A stretch of 64,000 bases of DNA from Piromyces finnis (GCA_002104945.1 MCFH01000002.1:496001-560000), one strand, 5' to 3'. Shown: positions 14,678 to 33,008, counted from the stretch's first letter. Notes: a model not told the origin generated them from the letters alone. Numbers and translations are program-made.

Positions 14678-15273
14678 GATCATTAAAAAGATTATATGTT
14701 CAAAGCAGTATGAAAAATAAAATTATATAAAACAATACAAAATTAAATATTAAAATATAAGTCAGTAAAGCAAATCAGTATATATTAAAAATAGTTTCAA
14801 TAAAAATAAAAAAAAAAGTAGAGCATTTCAATTCACTAAATAATTAAAATATTTTATATTTATAAATATAGATAATAATTTTCTTTTTTCTATTATTATT
14901 ATTTTATTTTTATTTTAAACTATATTTTATTTCGAAGTCAACTATATATACATTAATAATTAAATATAAATTTAGCAAGCTTTTAATAAAAAAAAAATTA
15001 GAAAAAAAAAAAATCAAAATAAAACGAAAAAACATTAAGTATTTTAAAATCCAAAATTCTATTTATTTAAATATGTATTAAATATTAAATATATATTTAT
15101 ATATATTTCTTTAATCATTATTATTAATTTAATATTATTTAATGGTTAAATGAAATTATAAAAACAAACAAAAAAGAAAATTAGTTTAACATGTATAAAT
15201 TATGTTTCAAAAAAAAAAAAATTATAGACATACTTATTTTTCAATGTATATTATTATAAATAATGTTAATTAT

Positions 15274-15308
<35 letters not shown>

Positions 15309-15783
15309 AAAGGTATTATTATCCTTCTTCACTTTTTTTAAATCTTATAATGTTAATATTCCTATTGTAAAAGTAATAATAATAATAATAATAATAAAAA
15401 TAATAATAATAAAAAATAAATAAATAAAATAAATAATAAATAAATAAAAATCAAATAAATTAAAATTAAAATTTATTCTCCAAAAAAAAAATAAACTATA
15501 TTACTTAATATAATAATAGAGACTTACCACCATTATTTAAATGAAAATTAATTATTATTTTTAATATAATTAATTAATTAATTAAAACTGCAGAATGTGC
15601 TACTAATTTTTTATAAATTATTTAAAATTTATCTACCTTTTATAAAGAAATATTAAATATTATTTACTATACATTAAAAGAAATTTAATTGTTGAATTAA
15701 ATTTCTATATTTTTACTTATTATTTAAAAAGAATATTATATATATTGAAATATTTAAATAATCAAAATACATATTAAATAAAT
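14678..15783. other. Intergenic spacer
   Basis: About 1.1 kb between two genes on the same strand. It has several A runs (a 27-base run at about 15278) and an (AAT)-type patch near 15378-15415. No gene is supported; a lysine-rich 73-codon frame at 15202 is a product of A runs. Confidence 0.6.
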
Positions 15784-18700
15784 ATGGTTGAATTTGATAA
15801 ATTCCCTTCTTATGACTTATTACCAAAAGAAGTAAATGAAATTAATTAAAATATAATTCCATAAATTTAGATGTTACTTTTTATATTTACTTTTTTAATT
15901 AAATTATAAAATTCATAAAAATAAATAATAATAACATTAATAAAACAGGTCACTCAAGCTCTTAGTTTTGTAAGAAAAAATCCAGAATATGATGGTAGAG
16001 GCACTATTATTGCTATTCTTGATACTGGTAAATAAATTTAATAATTTTATTAGTAATTCTAGTCAGAATTTTTGTTTTTCAAAAAAAATATATAAATATA
16101 ATATCTTCTCTTTTGATATTTTTTTTTATTTTATTTTATTTTAAAATTATTACCTTTTTGTTATTTGTTACTAATTTAATGTATATTAAAAATGTAAATA
16201 TTAATTCATATATTAAGGTGTTGACGTTGGTGCTCCCGGTTTAGAAGTAATTTATAATTATATATAAAAATATTTAATATTTATTAATAATGTGGATATG
16301 ATATAATAATAGTAGTAACATAAATGTGATCATCTACTTATTTATTATTTTTATTATTATTATTTATTAAAAATGCATTCATTTATTATATTAAAAAAGA
16401 AAACAAGTGATGGAAAACAAAAAATTATTGAAGCCATTGATTGCACAGGGTATTTTTATTTTTATTATTATTATTATTTTTAAAAATATATATATGTAAA
16501 TTATTTATTTTGAATTTATAAAAAATTCTTATATAAACTAAATAATAGTTCTGGTGATGTAACTCTTCAATGTGTTCCAACAGATAAAGTTAAAGTCAAG
16601 GATGACGCTATTTCTATACCAGGTGCCTCAGGTAAAACACTTCTTTTAAATAAAAATTGGGCCAACCCTTCTAATACATGGAAAGTTGGTATAAAAGCAT
16701 TATACGATTTATACCCAAAATCTTTATTAACTAGAATTAAAAATGTATGTATTGTTATTAATAATTAATAAAAAATGTTAGTTCCTACTAAAATTGTTAT
16801 ACGAAATCAACTAAAATAATGTATAATATAAATTTGTTTCAAAATTATAAATCTCATTTATATAAAAATAGGAGAGAAAAGAAGAGTTCGAAAAAATGCA
16901 TCATCAATTAATTATAAAAGCTGAAAATGATATCAATAGTTGGGAATCAAACCATAAAAATAAAGATAACCTTACTGAAGAAGAAATTATGGAAAAAGAT
17001 GATTTAGCAAACCGTTTATCTGTACTAAAAGAATTGTTTAAAAATTTCGATGACCCAGGAATGATATTAGTAAGCATAAATATTGTTATTATTCAATATC
17101 TATAAATATTTTAATAATATAATATATATATTATATTAGGATTGTGTTGTATTCAATGATGGTAATGAATGGAAAGCTGTAATTGATATTAATGGTTCTG
17201 GTGACTTAAGAGGTCTGTTATATTACAGTATATAATAAATAAATCGTAATAAAAATCATATTTTAAAAAATATTAATATTTATATAATAAAATTATTTAA
17301 ACAGATGCAACTGTATTATCTAATTATAATGTTAAATATCAATATTTAAAGTTCGGCAACGATGATCAATTGAACTTCTCAATTAATATTTATGATGAAG
17401 GTGAAACCTTAAGGTAAAGCAATAAACAGTAAAATATAATTTAAATTTTGTTAATACTTTCTTTATAAATATTAAAGTATTTTATATATTTTAATATACC
17501 AGTATTGTTACTGTTGCTGGTTCTCATGGTACACACGTTGCTGCTATTGCTTCAGCTTATTATCCAGATAAACCAGAACAAAATGGTGTAGCCCCAGGAG
17601 CTCAAATTGTTACTTTAAAAATTGGTGATGTAAGTATTAAATTATATGTGATATTCATATATTTATTTATTTTAAATGGTAATAAAAATTTTATTATGAA
17701 ATATAGACTAGATTAGGTAGTATGGAAACCGGTGCTGGTTTAACTAGGTAATTTAATATTAAATAATTATATTAATATATATATTTGATTTATCAATAAT
17801 GCTAATATAAACTAAAAAATATTGCTAATTTATATAAAAAGAGCTGCTATTTGCTTATCCCAATTAAAATGTGATTTAGCTAATATGGTATATATCAATA
17901 AATAAAAATCAATATATAATTATCTATATAATAATATAATAATATATTTTTTTGTATAGTCATATGGTGAAGGCTCCTACAAAGCTAATGTAGGTTCATT
18001 CTGTGATCTTCTTAGAGATAAAGTTGTTAATGAAACAGGAACCATATTTGTTTCTAGCGCAGGTAATAATGGACCTGCTTTAACAACATCTGGTTCTCCT
18101 GGTGGTACTACTGATGGAGGTAATTGACAATGATTTTATTTAAATTTCCGATTATATTATTAAAAAATAAAATATTCTGTTTAAACTATTGTAGTTATCA
18201 GTGTTGGTGCTTATGTAGCCTCCGGTATGATGGAAGCTGAATATTCTTTACTTGAAAAGGTTCCAGAACGTCCATATACATGGAGTAGTCGTGGTCCAAC
18301 TGAAGATGGTGATGTTGGTAAGTTAAAAAAAAAAAGATAAATCATATATATATATATATTATGTAGAAATAATATATAATAATATATAATAAAATTTAGT
18401 AATCTTTTGTAAAATTCTAAAATACTCTAATCCAATTAAATTAATTATATATAGGTGTTACCGTATATGCTCCAGGTGGTGCTATTACCTCAGTTCCACC
18501 ATATACTCTTGCTTCTTCACAATTAATGAATGGTACTTCAATGAGTTCTCCAAATTGTTGTGGTTGTCTTGCATTAATTGTTTCAGCCTTAAAAGCTAAT
18601 AATATTCCATTTACTCCATATAGAATTACTAAAGCCATTCAAAGAACTTCAAAGAGCATTAACAACCCAATGAATGTTGGACTTATTCAAGTTGAAAATG

Positions 18701-21700
18701 CTTTTAATGATTTAGTAAACTTCAAGGATGACAAAACTCAAGATATTTCATTTAGAGTAAATTTTTAAAATATTATATTGAAATAAATAATATGAAAATA
18801 AAAAGTACTAATAATATGATTATAATCATTATTAATTACTATTTTTTATACCTTAATGTATTTAAAAAAAACTATAGATTGAAATTTCTGAATGCAATAA
18901 TGCCAGAGGTATTTACATTAGAGATATTGTTAGTGCTAATAAAACTACACAATATACTATTAATGTTAAGCCAACCTTTATGAAAACTGAAGATAAAATT
19001 TTAAATCAACAAAGACTTGAATATGAAAGTAAGATCGCTTTAGTTTCCACTGTCGGATGGATTAAGTGTCCAAAATATTTATTATTAAATAATGGAGGTT
19101 GGTAATATTAAATATTAAATATCAATTGTTTATATTAATATATTTATAATATTATTTACTAATAATAATTACTATAATTATTTATCTAGGTCGCTCATTT
19201 TCTGTTCAAGGTAAATTATCTTTATATTTTCTTAAATAAATAATCAATAAAGAACTATTATATTAATAACTTGTTTTTTTCCTCTTTTAAAAGTTAATCC
19301 AACTAGTTTAGATTCAGGTCTCCACTTCACTGAAATTCTTGCCTATAACACTGAATCTGAAGCTAATCCATTATTTAAGTGAGTAATATAACCCAATTAG
19401 TTAGCTTATGTTTTCTTTTTTTCTTATATTATTATAATACTTTTATTTCTGATTAGGATTCCAGTTACAGTGATTAAACCAGAAAATAAGCTTGATGATA
19501 ATACATTAGATTTCTACTACAATGATTTAAAGTTTAGTTCTGGTGATATTAAAAGAATATTCTTAAATACACCAAAAAATGCTAATGTTATTGGTAAATA
19601 TTTTTTTATTTTTATTTTCTATAATTGTTGACAAAATCAAGTGTTAAAAGTAATTAAATACTTATTTAATATTAACAATAAAATTGTAGAGGTTACTCTT
19701 AAATCAAAGAATCGTGATACCAATGCTAGATTTACTTTACATTCTATTCAATTATTAAAGGTTATAACAATATAATATACAAGTTAAAATTTAAGCATTA
19801 GATATTAAATCTGAAATCATTATATATAAAAAATTAAAAATAAAATAGCAAAAGTGTTACAAAGCCTACGAAAATGAATTTGCTTTTTCTTTAAATTCTA
19901 CATCTTTAGATGATTCTCAAGAACAAAAATTCACAAGATGTTATCCAGTTGTTCCAAATAATGTTATTGAAGTAAGTATAAATAAAAAAATAGTATATTA
20001 TTATATTATTTAAATATAGTAAAATTAAATGACATAAAAATTAAATTTAAAATATAAAAATAACTATTAATGATATAAATTTAAATTATAGTTATGTTTA
20101 GCACAATTCTGGTCAAGTTTAGGTGATTCTAATATTAGTTTCGAAGTTCATGTAAATATATTATAATATATTAATATAATAAATATGTTTAATATATTTT
20201 TAATATGATATGTTATATATATATATATATTTGTATTATTAAGTATAAAATTAACTGTATTTTTTTTTTTTATTTTTGTTTTGTTTTGTTTTAATTTGGT
20301 TTGATTTGGTTTATTCTAATAAATTTAATACTATTTATATTCATTTAGTTCCATAGTATTCTAGTAAACGACAGTCCATATGGTAACATTATTTTAAAGG
20401 AATCAGAATTCATTAATGATCTTGAAATTAGTGCTCCACTTAGAAAAGAAGGAATAAATATTTCTTGTTCTTTAAGTAATTATTAATATATATATACATA
20501 AATTTATTTCGGCTTTATAATTAATGTTTAATAATTAAATGTTATTAGATACACTTACAAGAAACATTAATCCATCAGATGAATTAATTACAGCAATGAA
20601 ATCTAGAGATATTTTGCCTGATTCAAAACAAATTCTTCAATTAATTTTAACATATGAATTTAAGCTTAGTGATAGTGCTAATGTAACAATTCGTTTCCCA
20701 TCATTAAATAATTATATTTATGATGCCGCTCATGAAGGTTTATTTATGATTGGTTAGTTGATACAGTTCTTTTTTTTCACATTTATTGACAATTATCGTA
20801 ATAAATATTATATCTTTAATTCATTAACATCATTTAACATTTATTTTGTTTTATTTTAATAGTTTATGATGCTAATAAGAAGGTTATCTCATATGGAGAT
20901 ATTTTTGCTAAAAATATAAAATTATCAAAAGGTGAATATACTGTTAAGCTTCAAATTCTTTCTAAATCAATGGAGTTATTAGAAAGAATCAAATCATTAA
21001 CTATGATAATTGATCAATCTTTACCAAAGGGTAAAGAAGTAAATGTAACTTTCTTCCGTGATATCATTAGTGCACTTAATAACAAAAATTCAGGTTATGG
21101 TTCAAAGGTTCTCGGTAATAATGAACATCGTCCATTATTTGCAATTCCTGGAAACGGTAATGCTACTCACCCAAAAGAAATTACTCAAAATTCCACTCTT
21201 TCTGGTGAATTAAAAATATCATCATTAAAACTTGAAAAGCCATTATTCCGTGTTCAATATAGTCTTGGTCCAGAAAATAAGGTTAAGGAAAAAACTTTAA
21301 TTTGTAAGGATACTTCATCAAATGATGAGGATGCTTCTAATGATGAAAGAAACTCATTAAAGGAAGCAATTCGTGATTTACAAATAAGTTATTTAAAAAA
21401 ATTAAAGGGTGAGGAATTAACTGCTTTATTAGCTGTTCTTGAAGTTGATTATCCAAATCATATTCCATTAATGATTGAAAAAATTAATATTCTTAACAAC
21501 AAAATTAATGACTTGTCAAAATCTTTAGATAAATCTAATGATTTGGATAAATCTAAGGAAATCATAAATGAAATTACTGAAAATTGTAAAGAACTTATTG
21601 ATCAAACCAACAAGGTAATATTTTACGTTATATATATATATGTTTATACAAATATATACTAATTATTTAACTCTTTTATATATTGTTTTATGATAATTTT

Positions 21701-22265
21701 TAATATTCTATTACATTAATAGTTAGAAGAAGTCATTAATACAAAGGAATTAAGTAGCTACTTTGGACTTAAACATGATAAAATTATTACTGAATCAGAA
21801 AAGAAGTTAAAGTCTGATAATGATAAGAAAAAAGAATATTTACTTCAAGCTCTTACTTCAAAATGTGATGCCTATAACAATATGATTTACGTCACACAAT
21901 TAAGCGTAGTTACTGATGAAAATAATGCTGATGAATTAGATAACTTAAAGAAGTATATTGAAGAATCTAACAAAGCAATGAAAGACTATTATGCTTGGTC
22001 TGAACATACAGATTATAAATACACTATGATCTATGCTAAGAAGGAAAAATTAGTTGGTAGATATGGTAATGCCCTTAAAGCTTTAAACAAATATATTTTC
22101 AATACTCCAACAGGTGATTTGAGTAAATCTAATATTTCTAACGTTAATGAAGCCTGTAAACTTCGTTTAACCATTCTTGAAGAATTAAAATGGGGTTGTT
22201 GGTGTCAATACGAAAAACTTCAAAAGATAATTAGATCACCTTCAGATTACGCCTTACTTAATTAA
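15784..22265 (+). CDS. TPP2: Tripeptidyl-peptidase II
   Basis: Twenty-five exons: 15784-15831, 15949-16027, 16218-16246, 16400-16449, 16549-16744, 16872-17069, 17140-17212, 17305-17413, 17503-17629, 17707-17747, 17842-17887, 17960-18119, 18195-18317, 18455-18756, 18878-19097, 19190-19210, 19294-19378, 19457-19593, 19690-19760, 19849-19971, 20092-20151, 20349-20475, 20549-20752, 20863-21614, 21723-22265. They total 3924 nt, 1307 residues, close to animal TPP2. The subtilisin-type triad is present: Asp41 (ILDTGVD), His269 (GSHGTHVA) and Ser455 (NGTSMSSP). As in the family, an insert of about 200 residues separates Asp and His. The enzyme is a giant cytosolic complex that removes tripeptides from peptides released by the proteasome. 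No signal peptide. Exon 16 is a 21-nt micro-exon and its upstream donor, GTTGGT, is atypical, so that junction is the least certain. Confidence 0.93.
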
Positions 22266-22285
22266 GACTATAAAAAATTAAAATC

Positions 22286-22328
<43 letters not shown>

Positions 22329-22974
22329 GTAATAATTAAATAAAAAAAAAAAATTTAAATTAAAAAATATAAATAAAAATTAAAATTTAACACAAAATAA
22401 ATTTTCACAAAAACCTTCTTTCTTTACTGTAATTCGAAAATTTTACATATTTATATTTTTAAAAGAGGGAAAAAAATACACTCAATTTTTTTTTTTTAAA
22501 TTTTTTTTTTTTTTTTTATTTATTTTTATTTAATTTTATTTTTTGCTTTTTAATTTATTATTATTTATTATTGTAATTATTTACCAATATGTGAATTTAA
22601 TAAATAACTATTTATTTTATAAACAAAAAAGATATGTTATTAATAGTTATATTATTGAATCTTGCTTTAATTGCTTATTTTTAAACTAGTTAATTTTTTT
22701 TTTTTTTATTTATTTATTTTATCTTCTTAATTGCTATTAATGAAATGTTTAAATGTTTTATTTTTTAAAGTACAAATTATTTTGAAAATAATAATAGTAA
22801 AAAAAATTAATTTGTTAAATAATATGTATATTCGTTATAATAATAATATTCATTACTATTATTTTAAAAAAAATTTATACAATATAATTGAAATGTGATA
22901 ATAGAAATAAATATGATTGTGTAGAGATAATTGTTGATTTTATTTTGTGAATCTAGGTTTTTATGATTTTAAAT
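22266..22974. other. Convergent intergenic spacer with A and T runs
   Basis: Contains both 3' ends of TPP2 and CDC48. A 35-base A run (22290-22324) lies just after the TPP2 stop, followed by long T runs at about 22488-22517. No gene seen. Confidence 0.6.
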
Positions 22975-26120
<3,146 letters not shown>

Positions 26121-27327
26121 TTTATATGTAATATTTATTTCTTATAGATAATTATGTATTTATATGTTATGTAATTTTCTCCTAATAGAATATGTATATA
26201 TTATAAATTTCCCTAAAACAAATTATTGATCTTTAATATTTTTTACTACTGTTAAAAATTAGAAAAGAAGAAAATTTGTTTTTATTTTTAAACAAAATTA
26301 ATTTCATAAATTGTTTTATTTAAATGTAAATTAAAAATTTTTTTAATTAACCATTCTATATATTTTATATATTATATATATAAATAATTTAATATAATTA
26401 CATTGTTAATATATACTAATGATGTTTACAAAAAAAAGAGTTCTATATAAAAAGTAATAAATATATAATATTAATAATATTATTTTTATAATTATTATTA
26501 ATTATATGATTTTTAAATTTTGGTGTGTTGATAGCTTATTGAAAGATAAATATGAAGAATGGATATATTCTATTTTATTCTTTTTTATCTATCAACCTTA
26601 ATAATAATAACAAAAAAAAAAATAAAATAAAAATAAAAAAAATAACCAATAAATAATTTTTATTTAATAGGAATGGGTAAAAAAGTTCAAAATTTTTAAA
26701 AAAAAAAAAAAAAGAAAAAATATGGGATAGTACTTGTAAGATAGCTAAAGAAGAAAAAAAAAAAAGTATAAAATATTTATCTAAGCAAGTCAGTTCTAAA
26801 AATATTTAAAAACAAATTAAAAAATGAAGGATACAGAATAAAAAATAAAATGGGGAATATATATATATGAAATATTTTATACATATTAATCATAATATAA
26901 ACAACTTTCAACTTTATTATTTAGTAAAGTTATTTTTGTTAAATGCCACATTTTTTTTTATAATTAATATATAGTTATATATTTAATTTGCATTAATGTA
27001 TGAAAACAATATTAAAGTTATATACAAGAAGAAGATAATAAATAAATAAACTAATAAAATTTTCTTTACTGATAATTAAAGAAGCATTCTTTCTGTTATT
27101 AATATATACTATGTAACCAAAAAAAATAATAATAATAAATAAAATTTTTAAATTTTTATTATTGGTTTCATGGTTACTACATAAGTTGTACATGTTTTTA
27201 ATTATAGATAATTTACATTAAAAATATTAATAAATTTTCCAACTTAAAAAAATATTTAATAAAATAATATACACTATAGTATTATAGTATTATATATATA
27301 TTAAAGTATAAAAGTTCTATAATAAAT
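26121..27327. promoter_or_regulatory. Divergent promoter region between CDC48 and the thioesterase gene
   Basis: Both flanking genes start at the edges of this 1.2 kb stretch and are transcribed away from each other, so it must contain both promoters. The sequence is almost all A/T, with A runs at 26700-26714 and 26754-26765. A slightly less A/T-rich patch is seen at 26520-26600. No defined motif can be claimed. Confidence 0.55.
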
Positions 27328-28310
27328 ATGAATTCATTATTACAGTTAGCAAAAAATAATTTATTCATAGGAGTAAAAAAACCAATCTCAAATATATTAC
27401 TAAATAACGTAGGAAAACAAATTTCAAGAAATATTTATACTCTTCCATCCCCAACAGAATGTAAAAAACAATTATCAAAACCAATCCAAGAATTAGTTAA
27501 AGGATACTCATCTGTAACAAATATTGATCTTCAATGGGGAGAACAAGTAGGTTCCTAATTAGTATTAAGATATATACTGCTTTTTGTACATTTACATAAT
27601 GGAATGAAATTATTCATTTGTATAAATATTATATAAAAACAAAAAAAAAACAATTTTTTTATACCTATTATCAAGGACGCATTTGGTCACTTAAACAATG
27701 CAAGTTTTTTAAGGTTTTTTTTCTTCTTTTCATTACTATAATTATTACCATATTTATAAATAATAATATTATTAATATAAATATTAAAAATTAAAATGAA
27801 TATATAAAAATCAAATTTTAAAAATACAAATTTAATTTTATGAAGATTTTTTGAATCAGGTATAATAATCAAATTCTAAAAATAATACCTTTATAATAAA
27901 TTTTAGAAAAAAAAGTTATCATTATTATATTAATTTTATTAATAATAATAAAAATAAAAGGTCGTATAGCATTTTATTTCCAACTTATTGACCCGGTTTT
28001 ACCAAAAGATTCTCAATTTGGTCATGGTACCACAAAAATTGGTCCAATTGTAAAAACTGTAAAATGTGATTATAAATTACCTGTAACCTATCCAGATAAT
28101 ATTTGTGTAGCAACAAGAGTACCAATTGAAAGCATTGGCAAAAATAGATATAATGTTGAAGCAATTATGGTTTCGAGAAAATTAGAAAAAATTGTTGCCA
28201 AATCTGAAGTAGTTGTTGTTACATATGATTACAGAATAGGAAAAAAGGCTGATATTCCTGCTGATTATAAAAAATTGTTAATCGAATTAGAAAAAAATAA
28301 TAAAAAATAA
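27328..28310 (+). CDS. Hotdog-fold acyl-CoA thioesterase-like protein, probably organelle-targeted
   Basis: Four exons: 27328-27546, 27676-27713, 27846-27859 and 27961-28310, 206 residues. Exon 3 is a 14-nt micro-exon that encodes FFES and is needed to keep the frame and the family motif: D-AFGHLNNASFLR-FFES-GRIAFYF. This matches 4-hydroxybenzoyl-CoA thioesterase-type enzymes, in which the Asp before xGHxNN is catalytic and the helix follows. The first 35-40 residues are rich in Lys, Arg, Ser and Asn with no acidic residue (ends SRNIYTLPS), resembling a mitochondrial or hydrogenosomal targeting peptide. The substrate is unknown. The C-terminus is lysine-rich. Intron donors here are GTAGGT, GTTTTT and GTATAA, so intron 2's donor is weak. 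Confidence 0.8.
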
Positions 28311-28394
28311 AAATTTTAAATATAACACATCATAAAACTAGTAAAAACTATACTAAAATAAAAATAATAAATAATAGAAAGCAATATTTATCAA

Positions 28395-28428
<34 letters not shown>

Positions 28429-28807
28429 GAAAAAGAAAAAGAAAAAAATCAAATATAAAAGATAAAATATGAATTAATAATAAAAATATTTAATTTTTAC
28501 ATCTTTTATTTTATTTATTTCATTAGAATTTATCTATATTTACTTTTTTAATTTATTAATTTATTTTTACATTAAAATATAAAAGTTTATTTTATATTCT
28601 TGATTTTATTTTATATTTGCATTTATTTTATTATTATTTTTTTTTTTTTTTTTGACTATTGCACTATTTATTTGTTTATCTTTCTTGTTTTTATTCTTTA
28701 TTTTTTTTTTTTTTTATTATTTTTATTTTTATTTTCTTCTTCTATTTCTAGTATTAATCAATTATTATTTGATATTAATTAGTTAAAATTTTATTAATAA
28801 TAACATA
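28311..28807. other. Convergent intergenic spacer
   Basis: Short spacer between two 3' ends. Contains an (AAT)n patch at about 28399-28426 and T-rich stretches at 28638-28716. Nothing coding. Confidence 0.6.
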
Positions 28808-31800
28808 TTAACGCTTATCAAAAACTCTTTCTAAGTTTTTATTTGCTTGTTTTTGACTCTTCTCAACAAGTAATTCTTTTTGTCTCATTAATTGCTCCGA
28901 ATATTGTTGTTTCAAAACTCTAATTAAGTTTTCTATATTTTTTCTTCTGTTATAATCTAATGGATTGTTAAACATCAAAGCTATTTTATTATTTTCATGG
29001 CCCTTTAATAATCTAATTAAATTATTTATTTGTTAAATATATTAATACAAAATAAATTATAAAAATAATTTAATATATATACTTACTTTTCAAGTAAAAT
29101 AATTAGGGGATGAATAGTAATACTATAGTATAATCTATTCTTTATTGATGGGTTTAAGAAGTTTTCTGGATTTGGTGATAATAATAAATTAATAATCTAA
29201 TAAAATATCATCATAATTTAATATATATATATATATTAGAATATGCCTGTTAAATATACTTTAAAATTAAATGTTTTTTTAACCTGTCTTAATTCTGTGA
29301 AACAATCTAAAACCATAGGATTGTTCAAACTTTCTATAAATGCTTCAATACTAGCAACATCTTTATCAATAGTCTCTACAAAATAAATATTCATCTTTTG
29401 TGTACCATTACTTTGTTGTGTTAAATATTTCTAATAAAAAAAATTATAAAAATTATAATTATTATTAATATTTATTATAATAGTAATATATTATTAATAT
29501 ATAAAGTTGATTTTACAAGTAACGATGATGATAAATGATTAAATGCATCAAAATATACAAAACTCTTGATTGATTCTGGTAAATTAGTTAACGTAGTAGA
29601 TATAATAGTCTCTAACCAATTGATAATATCTTTTTTTTTATTTTTCAGGAGAAAAAAATGAGTAAATATAATTTATTATAAAATATAATTTTTATCATAA
29701 ATATACCTTGAATATATGAACTTGGTTCTGTAGCTGCCTTTTCAGGCATCCTATTATATTTTTGATAAATTATTATTTAATAATATTTAAATAACAGAAT
29801 TTATTCATAAAAATGTTTAATAACAATTATTAAAATAATTAAAAAAAATTACCAATTATATCCTGATAAATCAACAAACACATCAATTTTCTCATTAATA
29901 ATATCAAATATTTTTTCTTCTGCCATCTTTTGAGAATCTATAAATTTTGTTTTAATGTGTGATAAATTAACATCATTCGATGTTTTTGATGATTTTTTTC
30001 TACTCAACTCTATTTCAAATTCATCACAAGCCTTAATATAAAATTCCATATCATAATAGATTTGAACAATTTGAGTAAGTTTAATACTTTTACTTTTCAT
30101 CTTTCTTACTAAAGATCCATTCAAATCATCCAATAATAAACTATCTAACGACTAGTTTAATTATATTTTAAAAAAATTATACATTAAATTGCATATATAT
30201 ATACCAATAAATAAAAGTTTTTTTTTTATGATTTAAAATATATAGGGATTAAGAAAATTTACTTTCTTTAAAAGATCATCCATTTCACCATAGTTTTGAG
30301 TAAAGCCTTGGATAAATTGATAAAATTTTTGAATAAATGTTTTGACAATAATACAACTTTCTGGAAAACTTTGTGAAAACTCAAGGGTTCTTGGAAAACC
30401 TTGTAAAATAACTTCACTATTTTCTTGAAGAGTGTATGCATTTAATAATTTTTCATATTCATCAGCTGAATTTAAAGTCATTGGTATAAAATCTTCATTT
30501 TGGATAAGCTTATTTTAAAATGTATATAATTAAATTAGTATTTATTATGATAATTAAAACAATAATAAAATGAATTAATATATATTACCTGTGAAAGTTG
30601 ACTACTATATTGTTGTTTCAATAATCTTGAATATCTTTCAAATAAAATTATCATTAAATCTAATAATTTCGATACGGTATAGTTATAATTCTATAAAACA
30701 ATAATGATGATAATAATAATAATAAAAAATAAATAAATAATATATGCTTGTAATGAATATTATTTTGCTCTATAAATTATTTATATTTATTATTAAAATT
30801 ACCTCAAGAGTTTGAATAAACACTACAACAATATTCTTAATTTCCAAAAATAGATCAGTACTTTCACAATCACCTAATTGTAATGCAATATTATCTCTTG
30901 TTTTGTTTATAGTTAACTCCCATAATGAATCAATCTGAATCAAATAAATATTTATATATAAAAATATAATTATAAATAATAAAATTAATAAATACATTAA
31001 AATGGGAATTATATAGTTATTTATATAATAATATTAATCATCACTATATTAATTAATTAGTAGTAATAATACTATTATTAATTCATCATTATTAATTTAA
31101 CTACTAAACCTATAAAACAAATAAACATTATTTATAACAAATAAATTTTATAAAAAAATAAACATTGATAATTTATTTACCCAAACTTTTGATCTGAAGT
31201 TTTGAGTTGAATTCATAACAATATATTCAATTATAAAGAAACCAACAATATCATTAATATATGTTCTAAATGTTTGAATATTATCTTTGCTTTTTAATGA
31301 AAATGGTGTTGTTAAAATAGAACTTGCTTGTTGCTTCGATATTTATAAATAATAATAATACATTAATATAAAAATAAAAAGATATTTCTAATTTATATAA
31401 TATCTAAATGATAATTTTAGCTTACTCGACGAATTTCCTCATAATTATTTTTTAATTCCAAACTTTCACCCAACACATCATAAATATGAAGACATTGATA
31501 AAGTGGTTTAAAATCAATTTTAACATAATCATTATCAATAAGATTTTCTAAAATAATATTTAAATTAAAATAAAATAAAATAAAAAATTATTAATTAATA
31601 ATTTTTAATAAATTTTAATTACGACTTATGATGTAATGCTTACGTTCAGTATCTTCATTAATAACCAAATCAATTGGTGTTATATTATTTGATTGATTTA
31701 TAGATGAATTATGATCTGTTGATTTTATTAGAATTTTATTACTCATTTGTTCCATTGCTAAATTACCAACTTTTCTTGAATTCTCACGTATTCTATTAAA

Positions 31801-33008
31801 TAGTTTATTTTATTATTTATTATTATTATAAATAAAATTTTATATTTAAAGAGAAAATTGATAATCAAATTAATTTTTATCAGTTATTAATAATTAGAAT
31901 TTTAAAATGAATATATACTTTATTATCCATGATTTCATTTCTTTTGTCACTGCTATTTTTATTCTATCTTTTATTAGTGGTATACATTCCTCTTTATATA
32001 TATTTAATATTTTTATGTACAAAAACAGTATTAAAAAAAGCATAAATAAATATTATTTTATAAAGTGGAAATAAATATATTTATTAATTACGTATGTGCT
32101 GAGCAAATTGGAATTGTATTATATTCGATAAATGAGTTGTTTGTAATTCTTCCACCATCTTATAATAAATTATTAAAATGAGTATTATTGAATAACAACT
32201 TCACAAATATAGTAGAAACAAAAAATATATAAGAATTTAAACAATACCCGGAGTGCTGAGTAATATTTATGATTTTCAATTTGAATATTTATTTTATTGG
32301 TTTTATCAAGAATACTTAAACAATGTTTTAGTGTGCTTATTGTTAAATTTATATTATTTAATATTTTTTTATCCATAATTAATTGTTTTTTCTTGAATTT
32401 TTAAATTTATAAATAGAAAATGGAAAAATAATAATTAATTATTATAAAATAACACAATAACTATTAAAATTATTACTTTTATAACTACTTTTTCAATTAA
32501 TTCTTCGCCTTGAGCTTGCATTTCCTTATTCAACTCAACAATTTTATTTTTTAAATTCTCTGCACCAACCCTTACTTTTAAAAGTTGGTCTATTGCTTGA
32601 ACAAATTCCTAATAAAATTATTTTTTTAAATATATATATATATAGTATATGGATATATAAAATAATAATAATTATTCCAGAATACTTAATAAATTAAATA
32701 AATTCTTTTTTTAATAATTTATATTAATTATATACCTGATAATGAATATTACAAACACGTTCAATTTCATTTTCTTTTCTTTTAATAAACGAATTTAATT
32801 GTTCAACAAATTCAGCATTTTTATTTGTTCTATATAAAGTGTTAATAACATGGGATTCTTTTAAAGTTGAAAAATTTTCATTTGATTTACTCTCCACTTC
32901 AACAACTTCATTTGAAAAAAGGGTATGATTTGTAGTAGCAGTTGTTGAGGAATCAGTAACTAAAGAATGTACTAATTTTTGAATAAATAATTGATCCTGT
33001 TCACTCAT
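28808..33008 (-). CDS. SEC15: Exocyst complex subunit Sec15 (EXOC6)
   Basis: Seventeen exons on the - strand: 33008-32736, 32608-32477, 32391-32248, 32158-32092, 31991-31919, 31792-31644, 31547-31426, 31333-31181, 30934-30803, 30690-30589, 30508-30263, 30151-29853, 29750-29707, 29629-29517, 29430-29284, 29196-29087, 29012-28808. Sum 2511 nt, 836 residues, the usual Sec15 size. Family landmarks include an N-terminal coiled region ending in YYSALR, the KPLYQCLHIYDVLG segment, and the C-terminal stretch with NWLETIISTTLTNLPESIKSFVYFDAFNHLSSSL and a final basic coil. Sec15 binds the Rab GTPase Sec4/Rab11 and links secretory vesicles to the exocyst tether at growth sites. Assignment rests on segment resemblance and length; other exocyst subunits fit less well. 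Confidence 0.88.
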
